From a virus, in the IMG/VR virus record IMGVR_UViG_3300024290_000003, positions 1-64,000 of that record: a DNA stretch of 64,000 nt. One strand, given 5' to 3'. Position 1 is the stretch's first letter, and the number at the start of each line of letters is the position of its first letter. Made by a program: the position numbers and the translations under genes. The notes beneath the pieces are model-generated. The model was not told where the DNA came from. It saw only the letters and a list, made by a program, of their open reading frames with translations, and did not search any database. Shown in pieces: positions 31,714 through 39,942 of this stretch.

Positions 31714-32649
31714 ATGAATTGGGCGTTGATGGACGGCGATGCACTCACGGTTTTACGAACGCTGGAGAGCGACAGCATCGACTGCTGTGTGACATCGCCG
31801 CCGTACTGGGGCTTGCGCGATTACGGGGTGCCTGGACAGCTCGGCCTCGAGCGCACGCCTGAGGAGTACGTCGCCCGCATGGTGGAAGTGTTCCGCGAAG
31901 TGCGGCGGGTGATTCGTGGAACGCTGTGGCTCAACATCGGGGATTCGTATGCGGGATCGAGCATGACGGGCGGAGGTAAAAGCCTCGAAACCAATCAGCA
32001 CTTAGATCGGATGTTTAAGAAACCAAAGCAGGAAGTAAATGCCAAGCCCAAAGACCTCGTAGGCGTGCCATGGATGCTGGCCTTCGCGCTCCGCTCCGAT
32101 GGCTGGTACCTGCGCTCCGAGATCATCTGGGCGAAGCCGAACCCGATGCCGGAGAGCGTTACGGATCGCCCGACCAAGGCGCATGAGCAGATATTCCTGC
32201 TGGCCAAGAGCGAGCGGTATTTTTACAACGCCGATGCGATTCGGGAGGCCGACTCATGTCAGCAACACCATCGGAATGTGCTCAACGGAGCACCGAGTTT
32301 AGAACCATCGGGCGGACTTCGTAATGCCCACGGTGGGTTATGGGGTACTCCAGAAAAGAATGGATCCGGGCGCAACAAGCGCTCCGTCTGGACCGTCGCC
32401 ACGCAGCCGACGCCAGAAGCGCACTTTGCCACCTATCCGATTGCGCTGATTGAACCGTGCATCCTGGCAGGATCGCCGGAAAGCGGTAGCGTGCTAGACC
32501 CATTCGCGGGTGCCGGGACAACGGGACTGGCGGCACTTAAGCACGGGCGCACCTTCGTGGGGATCGAACTGAACCCGAAGTACATCGACATCGCCAATCA
32601 ACGCGCCTACGAGAAGATGCCGCTATTGGCGGCAGAGGCAACCGTATGA
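31714..32649 (+). CDS. Site-specific DNA methyltransferase (N4-cytosine or N6-adenine)
   Basis: 311 residues from ATG 31714, behind an AAAGG site; earlier in-frame starts lack support. Catalytic motif IV is SPPYWGLRDY (28-37) near the N-terminus, and the AdoMet-binding motif DPFAGAGTTG is near 255, the beta-class order. The SPPY form is commonest in N4-cytosine enzymes but occurs in N6-adenine ones. With no cognate nuclease beside it, it is an orphan phage enzyme, probably protecting phage DNA from restriction. Confidence 0.9.
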   Translation: MNWALMDGDALTVLRTLESDSIDCCVTSPPYWGLRDYGVPGQLGLERTPEEYVARMVEVFREVRRVIRGTLWLNIGDSYAGSSMTGGGKSLETNQHLDRMFKKPKQEVNAKPKDLVGVPWMLAFALRSDGWYLRSEIIWAKPNPMPESVTDRPTKAHEQIFLLAKSERYFYNADAIREADSCQQHHRNVLNGAPSLEPSGGLRNAHGGLWGTPEKNGSGRNKRSVWTVATQPTPEAHFATYPIALIEPCILAGSPESGSVLDPFAGAGTTGLAALKHGRTFVGIELNPKYIDIANQRAYEKMPLLAAEATV

Positions 32650-32873
32650 CCGCCGCCGCGTTCATCGCCGAACTCGAAGCCGCGCTGAAGGAGACGCCGG
32701 GTGCGCAGGCCGTTTGCGTCGGACAGCTACAGATGGCGAAGGCGATCGCGCTGCTGCGGGCGGGGGAGGCGATGTCGGATTCCGGACCATACCACGTAAG
32801 TCGCTTGTCTGCTTGGTCCGCGTGGGACGAAGCAGCCGCCATGTCAACTGAGTGGCGCGAGGTGCCGCGATGA
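32646..32873 (+). CDS. Small hypothetical protein
   Basis: 75 residues, start overlapping the methyltransferase stop (ATGA). Helical and Ala-rich N-terminal half; the second half has several Trp and Ser. It ends EVPR in a junction context repeated one gene later. Function is unknown. Confidence 0.45.
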   Translation: MTAAAFIAELEAALKETPGAQAVCVGQLQMAKAIALLRAGEAMSDSGPYHVSRLSAWSAWDEAAAMSTEWREVPR

Positions 32874-33043
32874 ACTGGAGACCTATCAAGTGCGGTTTCT
32901 GTGGGCTAGAAACCAACAATTCCGACAAGCTTTGCAACACCTGTTGGGAAGTCATAAAGCGGCTTAAGGGAATGCCCCCGGCAGTAGTCAATAAGATCCT
33001 GATCTACTGCGGACACACCCCGGTTATTGAGGCGCCGCGATGA
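32870..33043 (+). CDS. 57-residue zinc-ribbon protein
   Basis: From ATG 32870, ATGA-coupled on both sides. CGFCG and CNTCW give two CxxC knuckles 17 residues apart, a treble-clef or ribbon zinc site, followed by a helix. Probably a DNA- or protein-binding adaptor. Confidence 0.55.
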   Translation: MNWRPIKCGFCGLETNNSDKLCNTCWEVIKRLKGMPPAVVNKILIYCGHTPVIEAPR

Positions 33044-33423
33044 ACGAGGCCCGCTACGTGGTCGGTCTGCCGGAAGGTGGCATGAAAATCGTGATCGTTC
33101 CAAACGAACTGCGGGATGCCATCAACGCGCACCTTGACGCCGCGATAGCCCGAGCGCCCGGAGCGGAGATGGACCGCGAGTACTTCTATTCGGTGCTGCT
33201 CGCATTCTTCGATGAGAACGGCTACCTGCCGGATTTCACGCTAGAGAAATTCAAGACAGTCATGACCATCACCGATCTGCTCACCGAAATCGACCGCATG
33301 ATCGCGGAGAACAATGACCCGGCGGCACTCGCCAACTTGGGCGCGGTCCTCCAGGTGAGGGGCGATGAGGCCATCCGCAAGGCCGTGGAGATTGTGCTGA
33401 AGAAGGGAGGGCGAGCCGCATGA
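33040..33423 (+). CDS. Hypothetical helical protein
   Basis: 127 residues. A short beta start (YVVGLPEGGMKIVIVP) is followed by helices with many charged residues. ATGA-coupled on both sides. No family is recognised. Confidence 0.45.
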   Translation: MNEARYVVGLPEGGMKIVIVPNELRDAINAHLDAAIARAPGAEMDREYFYSVLLAFFDENGYLPDFTLEKFKTVMTITDLLTEIDRMIAENNDPAALANLGAVLQVRGDEAIRKAVEIVLKKGGRAA

Positions 33424-33635
33424 GTTTGAGTTCTGGAGTCATCTCAACACACGACGTTCCGCAACCCTGGAGTGTTTGTAAGGCCTGCGGTTCAAGAATG
33501 AAAACGATGCCAGCCAATTACGGAGATCAGCATCGTTGTGGACCTTACGAATGGGCTGAAAGAACGAATGCGTTGCTGGAGCGGTTGATTGATATCGCTG
33601 TGGCCTTCGATGAAGCACGCAGGGGATTGCGATGA
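33420..33635 (+). CDS. Small zinc-binding protein
   Basis: 71 residues with CKACG (20-24) and a later His/Cys pair (HRCG, 38-41) likely to complete a zinc site, then an amphipathic helix. ATGA-coupled. Function is unknown. Confidence 0.5.
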   Translation: MSLSSGVISTHDVPQPWSVCKACGSRMKTMPANYGDQHRCGPYEWAERTNALLERLIDIAVAFDEARRGLR

Positions 33636-33772
33636 CCACGATTCGCGGCACACGGCCCCGGCGCGTACCGACGTGGCTGATCCTGCTGTTCGACGCGGTG
33701 GCTCTGGTAGCTGTACTGTTCATGGCGGGCGCGTTCGGCGATGTCGGCGCGAGATTGGCGGGTGGACGATGA
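33632..33772 (+). CDS. 46-residue membrane protein
   Basis: From an ATG overlapping the upstream TGA to a TGA overlapping the next ATG. An Arg-rich start is followed by one membrane helix (~14-36). Coupling on both sides and the clean membrane profile support it. Confidence 0.45.
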   Translation: MTTIRGTRPRRVPTWLILLFDAVALVAVLFMAGAFGDVGARLAGGR

Positions 33773-34065
33773 GCTTTACGCCGGGACCGTGGAAAGCAGT
33801 GCCGCTTGCCTCGGGAATAACCATACAGACCGACCCAGTTGATCTTCGGCGCAGTGGTATCGCAGAAGTTCGTCTTTGGCCGGGGAACGAAATAGCTAAG
33901 GGTAACGCCAGACTGATCGCCGCCGCTCCAGATCTACTGGAAGCGTGCAAAGCGGGTCGCCAGAAGCTCGTCACTTACGTTTCGGTTTACTCGGGAGATA
34001 AGGAATTGCGAAAGCTCCTGGACATGTGGGATGCCGCCATCGCCAGAGCCGAGGGCCGCACATGA
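33769..34065 (+). CDS. Conserved phage hypothetical protein
   Basis: 98 residues. Starts FTPGPWKA and contains 'GNARLIAAAPDLLEAC' and a C-terminal 'AIARAEGR', a combination common in short phage early proteins of unknown function. Coupled on both sides. Confidence 0.6.
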   Translation: MSFTPGPWKAVPLASGITIQTDPVDLRRSGIAEVRLWPGNEIAKGNARLIAAAPDLLEACKAGRQKLVTYVSVYSGDKELRKLLDMWDAAIARAEGRT

Positions 34066-34229
34066 CCGAGCTCCGCAACACGACCGTGCAGGTGAGCGCA
34101 GAGGGCACCATCATCATCCGCATCCGCGAGACGGGCCGGGTGCTCACGATCACGCGGAAGCTGGCGAATACCGAGATGGTCGCGCTGGAGACAATGCTGG
34201 CGCGGCAGGCGGATAAGGGGGCGGCTTAG
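34062..34229 (+). CDS. Small beta-rich hypothetical protein
   Basis: 55 residues from ATG 34062. Alternating beta strands (TTVQVSAEGTIIIRI, GRVLTITRK) then a short helix. No family is recognised. Confidence 0.45.
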   Translation: MTELRNTTVQVSAEGTIIIRIRETGRVLTITRKLANTEMVALETMLARQADKGAA

Positions 34230-34604
34230 ATGAAAAAAGAACCAACTGAGAAAGTTATCGAGACTTCAACCATTCGGCTCAGTGCCGATGAGACCCGCAC
34301 CATTATGCGGGCTTCAATTAAAGGCAACTGTAGCAATGATTGGCGATGTTCCAGTCTCGTTGGCATGGGAATAATGCGCAAGGTACGTTCGACGCCCGAT
34401 GAGTCTGTTGATAAAAAGCGAGAAGAGTTATGGAACAGAATATCGAAGGCCGTAGAAAAGCGAAATCGGACAGCGCTCGATTCTGCATCCAGCGAATTGG
34501 GCAAACTGGACAGGGACAAAGAGGCATACGTCTACGTGCTCACTGATATCGGAAAGCAAATAGCGCGTGGGATCACCGTGCGACTAAACGGACAATACGC
34601 ATGA
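34230..34604 (+). CDS. Hypothetical protein
   Basis: 124 residues starting directly after the previous stop. Lys/Glu-rich; residues ~62-110 form a charged helical region. Lower GC than its neighbours, possibly a recent acquisition. No family is recognised. Confidence 0.45.
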   Translation: MKKEPTEKVIETSTIRLSADETRTIMRASIKGNCSNDWRCSSLVGMGIMRKVRSTPDESVDKKREELWNRISKAVEKRNRTALDSASSELGKLDRDKEAYVYVLTDIGKQIARGITVRLNGQYA

Positions 34605-34804
34605 CCGACGAACAGCGGCATCGCCTCGACATCGCCGAAGCCTACGCGCATCTGTTCTGGGCGCGTGCGCTGAACCCTGGCGTGGCGCGGGATGCGTTCG
34701 TCCGTGAAGCGAGAGCAGAAATTCGCCGGCTGAACCCGCCGGATGACGAGGAGAGCGAGTTGGAAGCGCGGCGCCGTCCGTGGCGCGGAGGAATGGTCGC
34801 GTGA
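34601..34804 (+). CDS. Small hypothetical protein
   Basis: 67 residues, ATGA-coupled. Arg/Ala/Glu-rich and helical with a basic C-terminus. Function is unknown. Confidence 0.45.
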   Translation: MTDEQRHRLDIAEAYAHLFWARALNPGVARDAFVREARAEIRRLNPPDDEESELEARRRPWRGGMVA

Positions 34805-35061
34805 CGTCTGTCGAGCGTGCCGCGCATCTCTACGGGTGCTTCTATTCGTGGAAGGCTGCGGAAATCTGCAAAGAGGAAGGCATCTCAGCCGCGGACATGA
34901 AACGCGGTTACGAATTGTACCAAGCACGGCGAGATCAGCAGCTATTCGATGCGCGGTACTACGGTTCGCCGGAGTACGGTCGTATCACGTTAGATGAAGC
35001 TGGACTCGCGGAGGCAGTGCACGAAGAGGAGAGATTATGCCAGCAACACAAGAAGCAATAG
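34801..35061 (+). CDS. Small hypothetical protein
   Basis: 86 residues from a GTG overlapping the upstream TGA. Helical; residues ~18-45 (AAEICKEEGISAADMKRGYE) could be a helix-turn-helix. It overlaps the next gene by 25 nt. Confidence 0.45.
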   Translation: MTSVERAAHLYGCFYSWKAAEICKEEGISAADMKRGYELYQARRDQQLFDARYYGSPEYGRITLDEAGLAEAVHEEERLCQQHKKQ

Positions 35062-35294
35062 CGGCGGCGCTCGCCGAAGAGTCGCCGTGGAGTGATGGAG
35101 TGAAGTCGCTCATCAGGTGGCAATTCGAGTTGCATAGCGATTTCAAAACCGCGCTCTGGAATGCGATTAAGACAGCGGACCAAGAGAACCTGTTGCGGCT
35201 GTCTTACGGGTTCCCGGAGGAAGTCAAGGCGTTCATCCACTGGAATTCCGGGGATCTCGGAGAGCAACTGCGTAAGTCAGGACTGGAGATATAA
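35037..35294 (+). CDS. Small hypothetical protein
   Basis: 85 residues, helical and acidic with several Trp. ATG 35037 lies inside the previous gene; GAGGAG lies just upstream. No family is recognised. Confidence 0.45.
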   Translation: MPATQEAIAAALAEESPWSDGVKSLIRWQFELHSDFKTALWNAIKTADQENLLRLSYGFPEEVKAFIHWNSGDLGEQLRKSGLEI

Positions 35295-35296
35295 CA

Positions 35297-35482
35297 ATGT
35301 CGCGTAAAGCGCAATCAATCGAAGAAACAATCGGCGGCTATTTCGCCACGGCTACCGCTGAACAGTGTCGCCAGATGATGCTGATGGCTCGCGGAATCAT
35401 GAACGCGCGGTTCCCGAAGCAACCGGCGACGCGCAAGCCGCGCAAGAAGGGGGAGCCAAATGTCAGCGCAGCCGCAAACTAG
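35297..35482 (+). CDS. Small basic hypothetical protein
   Basis: 61 residues. N-terminal helix (~4-40), then a Lys/Arg/Pro-rich tail suggestive of nucleic-acid binding. Its last 23 nt overlap the start of the exonuclease gene, so the two are probably co-translated. Confidence 0.45.
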   Translation: MSRKAQSIEETIGGYFATATAEQCRQMMLMARGIMNARFPKQPATRKPRKKGEPNVSAAAN

Positions 35483-36461
35483 TCAGCGTATCCCGGCTAT
35501 TGATTATCACGCCGCTCCAGGTCTATCGAATAGCGCTCTCGCTGACTTGGCTGTTTCGCCGCTGCGGTTCTGGCACTTGCATGTGAATCCCAACCGACCA
35601 GGGGAGGAATCCACGCCCTACCTGCAATTCGGAAGCGCCTTGCACACTGCTGTCTTGGAGCCCGATGAATTCGAGAAACGATATGCCTGCAAACTCGACC
35701 CAACGCTATACCCGAATTTGCTGGATACGATGGACGATCTGAAGGCGTGGCTCACGGAGCATGGGATGCAGACCAGCGCCAAGCGAAAGCGAGAACTGGT
35801 GGATCGCGTACACGCCAAAGACCCAGACGTCCCTATTCTTGAACTGCTGAAAGAAGCGCACGATGCAAAGCACGAGGGCAAGATTCAGTTTACCGTGGAG
35901 GACTGGATGCGGATCGGAGGTGCCGCTCACTCGCTCAGGAGTGAGCCCAAGGTAGCCGAGATACTGACAAATGGCGATGCGGAAGTGTCTTGCTTTGTCA
36001 CCGACCCAGAGACGGGTGTACCGCTCAAGGCTCGGTTCGATTGGGTAACTCCCAAATGCACGCTAGACCTTAAGACCTTTTCTCAGCAACGATCCAAGAC
36101 AATCGACAAGACTATCGCCGATGCTATTTGGTACGAGCGTTACTACATTCAGGCCTACTTTTATAGCTTGGTGCGGGCAATCTCAAGCGGAGACACGACT
36201 GCCGCAGGTCCGCAAAAGGCACCAGAGTTCATCATGGCATTCGTTGAAAGCGAAGAGCCGCACGAAGTTCGCATACGATCCTTTCGCCCGAAGGTGGCTG
36301 GCGAAATTAATCTGTTCTGGCAACGAGCGCGAATTGAGGTTCACGAGCTGATTCGACTGTATGCAGATTGCTTAGATCGATTCGGGGATAAGCCGTGGCG
36401 CGATCCACGCGATGTAGATCCACTGGAAGATCACGAGTTGCCGGCATTGTTAGCGAGTTGA
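35460..36461 (+). CDS. RecE-like PD-(D/E)XK exonuclease
   Basis: 333 residues. The RecE/exonuclease VIII-type hallmarks are present: N-terminal 'YHAAPGLSNSALADLAVSP', 'FGSALHTAVLEPDEF' near 57-71, then 'LKARFDWV...CTLDLKT' near 183-200, supplying the D-(x)n-DxK catalytic residues. It should degrade one DNA strand to make 3' overhangs for recombination. It is followed directly by a Sak4-like ATPase, the usual partner, so together they form a recombination module. Confidence 0.8.
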   Translation: MSAQPQTSQRIPAIDYHAAPGLSNSALADLAVSPLRFWHLHVNPNRPGEESTPYLQFGSALHTAVLEPDEFEKRYACKLDPTLYPNLLDTMDDLKAWLTEHGMQTSAKRKRELVDRVHAKDPDVPILELLKEAHDAKHEGKIQFTVEDWMRIGGAAHSLRSEPKVAEILTNGDAEVSCFVTDPETGVPLKARFDWVTPKCTLDLKTFSQQRSKTIDKTIADAIWYERYYIQAYFYSLVRAISSGDTTAAGPQKAPEFIMAFVESEEPHEVRIRSFRPKVAGEINLFWQRARIEVHELIRLYADCLDRFGDKPWRDPRDVDPLEDHELPALLAS

Positions 36462-36467
36462 AACCCT

Positions 36468-37478
36468 ATGGCATTCATTAAAGCTGTTCGACAAACCGTT
36501 CCGATGCTCATCAGCTTGTCTGGTACAAGCGGCAGCGGGAAGACCATGAGTGGGCTGCTGTTGGCCGCTGGCTTGGCTGGAACAAACGGACGCATCGGCA
36601 TGATAGACGCCGAGAACAAGCGCGGCAGTCTCTACGCGGATGATCCGTTGGTTACGTCCGCACTTCCGCAAGGCTACGAGATCGAGGAAATCTCCGCTCC
36701 GTATACCCCAAAGAAATACATAGATCGCATCACCGAGGCCGAGAAGTCAGGCATCTCCGTGTGCATCATTGACAGCACATCGCACGAGTGGGAAGGCGAG
36801 GGCGGATGCTGCGACATAGCGGAAAACAACAAATTGCGAGGCATGCCGAACTGGGCAATGGCAAAGCGCGAGCACAAGAAGTTCCTGGCTTATTGCCTGT
36901 CTTCCAACATGCATATCATCTTCTGCCTGCGTGCTAGGGAAAAGATCAAGATCGTAAAGGTCAATAACAAGGAAGAGATCGTACCGATCGGCATCCAGCC
37001 TATTGCCGAAAAGAACTTCGTATTTGAAATGCTGCTATCTCTGCAATTCGACGAGGCGACGCATTATGCACGCGGCATTAAAGTTCCGAAGATGCTCGTG
37101 GACGTGTTCCCTGGCGACCGGATGATTACGAAGGCCGACGGCGAAAGGATGCGGATCTGGAACGAAACTGGTGCCACTGCAGAACCAAACGAGCAACTGA
37201 AGAAGCGAGCTCGTTCGTCAGCAGAACAAGGCATGGCGACCTACACGGCGTTCTTTGCGGAATTGAGCACTCAGCAAAAAAAGGTCATCCGAGATTCGGT
37301 TCACGATGAACTTAAGGCAATCGCGGCATCCGCGGATAAGTCCGACGCCCCTCAGGAAGTCTCGGAGTTGCCTGATCCATTTGAGTTTAGTCCAGGCCAC
37401 AGGCTCGTTTGTAAAGGCGTGCTTTACGAGGCTAATAGCGACCTGACGTCTTGGACTAAGGTTGAGCACGCAGCATAA
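36468..37478 (+). CDS. RecA-fold ATPase, Sak4-like recombination protein
   Basis: 336 residues. Walker A is GTSGSGKT (19-26); a Walker B-like strand is VCIIDSTSHEWEG near 97-109. The RecA/AAA_24-type core covers ~10-240, with a variable C-terminal extension. In phages these single-domain ATPases (Sak4 group) anneal or exchange DNA strands. Adjacency to the RecE-like exonuclease supports this. It is the last gene before a 440-nt non-coding structured region. Confidence 0.75.
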   Translation: MAFIKAVRQTVPMLISLSGTSGSGKTMSGLLLAAGLAGTNGRIGMIDAENKRGSLYADDPLVTSALPQGYEIEEISAPYTPKKYIDRITEAEKSGISVCIIDSTSHEWEGEGGCCDIAENNKLRGMPNWAMAKREHKKFLAYCLSSNMHIIFCLRAREKIKIVKVNNKEEIVPIGIQPIAEKNFVFEMLLSLQFDEATHYARGIKVPKMLVDVFPGDRMITKADGERMRIWNETGATAEPNEQLKKRARSSAEQGMATYTAFFAELSTQQKKVIRDSVHDELKAIAASADKSDAPQEVSELPDPFEFSPGHRLVCKGVLYEANSDLTSWTKVEHAA

Positions 37479-37918
37479 ACGGCCCGCCGAGCCAATCGGC
37501 AGAAAGGAAAACCCGTATCGCGTAAAGCCAATAGCAAGGTTCGTACCGCGAGATGTTGAAATTCCCTGATTAGCCTTCGCGAGGAGGCCGATCAGGTAGG
37601 CTGCCGCGAAATGGAGGCATCACGACCGACTCCCGTTCGGTTGCTCCAAACGGCGACAGCCGACCTGATCGAAAGGTCACGGTTTGCTGGCGGGGGAGCC
37701 ACGGTTCCCTGACACCTCGGTTCACGGGCGATGATCCACGCCAGCAGTGAGATTGGATTCGTCGCGCGGCTGTCATGCGCGTGGCGACGGCTGGCGTCGG
37801 CGAGATACGCGCCGAGGGATGCGGACCAGACGATGGATACCGTACCCAGTACCCGCAAGGGAAAAGGCACCTTGCCACGACGGTGGCACGCCAGCCTGAG
37901 TTTGAAGAAAGGAAGCAA
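37479..37918 (+). ncRNA. Candidate structured RNA or long structured leader, 440 nt
   Basis: No convincing gene lies in this gap, the longest in the window. Perfect or near-perfect stems are frequent: GCCGA/TCGGC at 37486-37500; a nested arm pairing 37589-37597 with 37663-37671, 37599-37603 with 37657-37661, 37612-37616 with 37644-37648 and 37623-37629 with 37637-37643; TGCTGGCG/CGCCAGCA at 37685-37746; CGTCGC/GCGACG at 37760-37789; TCGGCG/CGCCGA at 37797-37815; TGCCAC/GTGGCA at 37873-37888. It ends in the ribosome site of the next gene. It could be a free ncRNA or a regulatory leader; direction is assumed from context. Confidence 0.55.
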
Positions 37919-38407
37919 ATGCAGCCAACCGATACAACACAGACCGTACAAGTTTCAGAGGAACTGGTGCAGTCAGTAATTGATAACTACAAACGCCAAG
38001 CAGCGACTCACAACGCTCATGTAGACGTGATTTGGAAAGATATGTGGGATTCGGTGTACGACTCCCGCTCGCGGGGATTCCATGCACCTGACCCGCCGCA
38101 GCAATTCTACTGGGTTGCCAATGAACCGCTGCTGCGCCAGATCGCAGGCATGATCGGAGGGATTCCTGGCGTCGATCCATTCATCGACATACCTGCGCCT
38201 CCGATTCCGCCGCCTGCGGTGGCTCACCCGAGCATTCTAGTCACAACCGAGCCATCTCTGATCCCTGGCTCATTCTTGGCTCAAGGCGATAGCCCATCGG
38301 TGCCAGAGGGCGCGAGGGCACCGGACGCCAGCGGCAGGATCTACCAGAAGAAGGTGTTCCTGCATACGCCGTGGACGACAATCGCGGGCTGGATACCGAT
38401 AGCGTAG
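37919..38407 (+). CDS. Hypothetical Pro-rich protein
   Basis: 162 residues from ATG 37919 with GAAAGGAAG upstream. An N-terminal helical part with several Trp (1-75) is followed by a Pro-rich linker and a C-terminal segment (~140-160). It is the first gene after the structured non-coding region. No family is recognised. Confidence 0.5.
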   Translation: MQPTDTTQTVQVSEELVQSVIDNYKRQAATHNAHVDVIWKDMWDSVYDSRSRGFHAPDPPQQFYWVANEPLLRQIAGMIGGIPGVDPFIDIPAPPIPPPAVAHPSILVTTEPSLIPGSFLAQGDSPSVPEGARAPDASGRIYQKKVFLHTPWTTIAGWIPIA

Positions 38408-38414
38408 CGACTTT

Positions 38415-38494
38415 CGGCAGCGCCGGGAGCGTTGCTACAGGCGTTTCCCGCTGCCGGGACTGGGCCGGTGTTGTGCTAAAGGGGGCATCGGCCC
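38415..38494 (+). promoter_or_regulatory. Tandem hairpins enclosing a ribosome binding site
   Basis: Hairpin 1 pairs CGGCAGCG (38415-38422) with CGCTGCCG (38449-38456). Hairpin 2 pairs GGGCCGGTG (38462-38470) with CATCGGCCC (38486-38494), and its loop contains AAAGGGGG. The next ATG (38495) is immediately 3' of hairpin 2. This arrangement could hide or present the ribosome site. Hairpin 1 lacks a U-tract, so it is not a standard terminator. Confidence 0.6.
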
Positions 38495-38752
38495 ATGAAA
38501 GGACTTATGGACAATAGCGAACAACTCAGCCCAATGGACCGGCTCGCCGTGGGCCTGCTGATAGAATCCGCCGCGCCGGATCGCGACCGCCTGATCCACG
38601 CGCAAGCGGATTTGGCACACAGCCTCTACGCCGAGCGCACGGAGTGGCGTACCCAGGCGCTGCGCAATCAGTGGGGCGCCGCGCTACTCGGCTGCACGGT
38701 CGGCGTCATTGGGTCGGTGCTGCTGATGGTGCTGTGCGGAGGAATCCGATGA
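38495..38752 (+). CDS. Small membrane-anchored protein
   Basis: 85 residues. ATG 38495 directly follows a hairpin; ATG 38507 is an alternative start. A charged helical domain precedes a C-terminal membrane helix (~62-82), a tail-anchored layout. Coupled to a 21-residue micro-gene by ATGA. Function is unknown. Confidence 0.5.
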   Translation: MKGLMDNSEQLSPMDRLAVGLLIESAAPDRDRLIHAQADLAHSLYAERTEWRTQALRNQWGAALLGCTVGVIGSVLLMVLCGGIR

Positions 38753-38814
38753 CGCTGGAACGCTCACGGCGGTTCGTCATTGTGCGGGCCGCCATTCTCT
38801 CGGGAGGCAGATGA
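38749..38814 (+). CDS. 21-residue micro-gene
   Basis: From an ATG overlapping the upstream TGA to a TGA overlapping the next ATG, with GGAGG shortly upstream and again before the next gene. It is basic, with five Arg in 21 residues. It may only couple translation of its neighbours; coding status rests on context alone. Confidence 0.3.
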   Translation: MTLERSRRFVIVRAAILSGGR

Positions 38815-39074
38815 CAAAGGGCGAATCAATCTTAGCAAGCAGGCTTCTGGATCAAGCCTCCGTAGAGTTCCATGAACACGGCTGTAACGACATGGACCCT
38901 GAGTACTTTGAGGATTTGGAGCCGGAAGACATCCTGCAGTTGGTCGATGGATACAACGAATGGCGCAGCGGTGGATGTGGTGGTGAAAATTGGGAGCCAG
39001 TAACTATCAGGAATATCGGTGATGACGAGTGGATGGCCTATCTAGCACACGTCATCGGGAGACGTGCCGCGTGA
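38811..39074 (+). CDS. Acidic small protein
   Basis: 87 residues, strongly acidic in 20-50 (Glu/Asp-rich), with CGGEN near 60. Acidity of this kind is common in phage DNA-mimic or inhibitor proteins, but no specific similarity is seen. Coupled on both sides. Confidence 0.45.
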   Translation: MTKGESILASRLLDQASVEFHEHGCNDMDPEYFEDLEPEDILQLVDGYNEWRSGGCGGENWEPVTIRNIGDDEWMAYLAHVIGRRAA

Positions 39075-39205
39075 CCATCGCCCTATCGCTGGCCATCCTG
39101 TGCGCCGCCGCTGCCCTGGCTTGGGTCTGGTGGACGCGCGACCGCGACCTGCTGCGGAATTCGCGGAGCCAGGCGCTGCGGAAGCTGCTGGAGAAGGCGC
39201 AATGA
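39071..39205 (+). CDS. 44-residue membrane protein
   Basis: GTG start overlapping the upstream stop; its TGA overlaps the ATG of the C5 methyltransferase. One membrane helix (2-20) followed by a basic helix. Short, but the coupling and membrane profile support it. Confidence 0.45.
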   Translation: MTIALSLAILCAAAALAWVWWTRDRDLLRNSRSQALRKLLEKAQ

Positions 39206-39942
39206 AGCCGCTGGCTTTGGATCTCTTCTGTGGTGCTGGTGGGGCAACCAAGGGACTGCAATGTGCTGGCTTCCACGTAACGGGAGTGGATATCCGGCCA
39301 CAGCCTAAGTACTGCGGAGATCTGTTCTACGAGGCCGATGCGATGACGTTTCCACTCGATGGCTATGACTTCATCTGGGCGAGTCCGCCCTGCCAGGCAC
39401 ACACGACCATGAAGTCGATGTGGAACGCCAAGGACCATGCAGACCTGATCCCAGCAACGCGCACACGACTTATTTCATCGGGTCTTCCGTGGACGATGGA
39501 AAACGTTCCCGGATCTACTCTGATGGACGGCGGGTTCTTTCTATGTGGGTCAATGTTTGGACTTGGAGTTGAAGTCTATGACGGCTGGCGGCAATTGCGA
39601 AGGCATCGGTGGTTCGAGTCCACCATTCACGTGCTGGTCCCACCATGCCGTCATAACGGCCCGACGATAGGATTCTACGGAGATCACGCCCGCGACCGGC
39701 GGCGGAAAGCTGGAGTCAGGGACAGGGGTCTCGACTTTCCCGATGCGGATAAGTTGGAACTCGGCCGCAAGGCGATGGACATGCCGTGGTCTGACTGGGC
39801 TGGCATCTCGCAAGCGATCCCGCCAGCTTATTCCGAATTCATCGGCAGGCAGGTTATGGAGCTTTTGGAGCACTCGGCTGACAGGCAGCAGCAACGGCGC
39901 GAGAAGCGCGAGGCCGAGCTGCGGGAGTTGGTGACGCTGTGA
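39202..39942 (+). CDS. C5-cytosine DNA methyltransferase
   Basis: 246 residues from ATG 39202. Motif I DLFCGAGG (7-14), motif IV SPPCQ with catalytic C64, motif VI ENVPG (100-104), motif VIII RRHRWFES (133-140) and motif X AIPPAYSEFIG near 218-228. The target-recognition region is short, so the enzyme is compact. It methylates cytosine at C5 from AdoMet. It is an orphan in this operon and probably protects phage DNA. Confidence 0.9.
   Translation: MKPLALDLFCGAGGATKGLQCAGFHVTGVDIRPQPKYCGDLFYEADAMTFPLDGYDFIWASPPCQAHTTMKSMWNAKDHADLIPATRTRLISSGLPWTMENVPGSTLMDGGFFLCGSMFGLGVEVYDGWRQLRRHRWFESTIHVLVPPCRHNGPTIGFYGDHARDRRRKAGVRDRGLDFPDADKLELGRKAMDMPWSDWAGISQAIPPAYSEFIGRQVMELLEHSADRQQQRREKREAELRELVTL

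Noticed and set aside
37731-37979. 82-residue frame inside the structured non-coding region
   Set aside because: Low-complexity basic sequence, no ribosome site, overlaps the better-supported start at 37919 and is explained by stem-forming GC-rich DNA.
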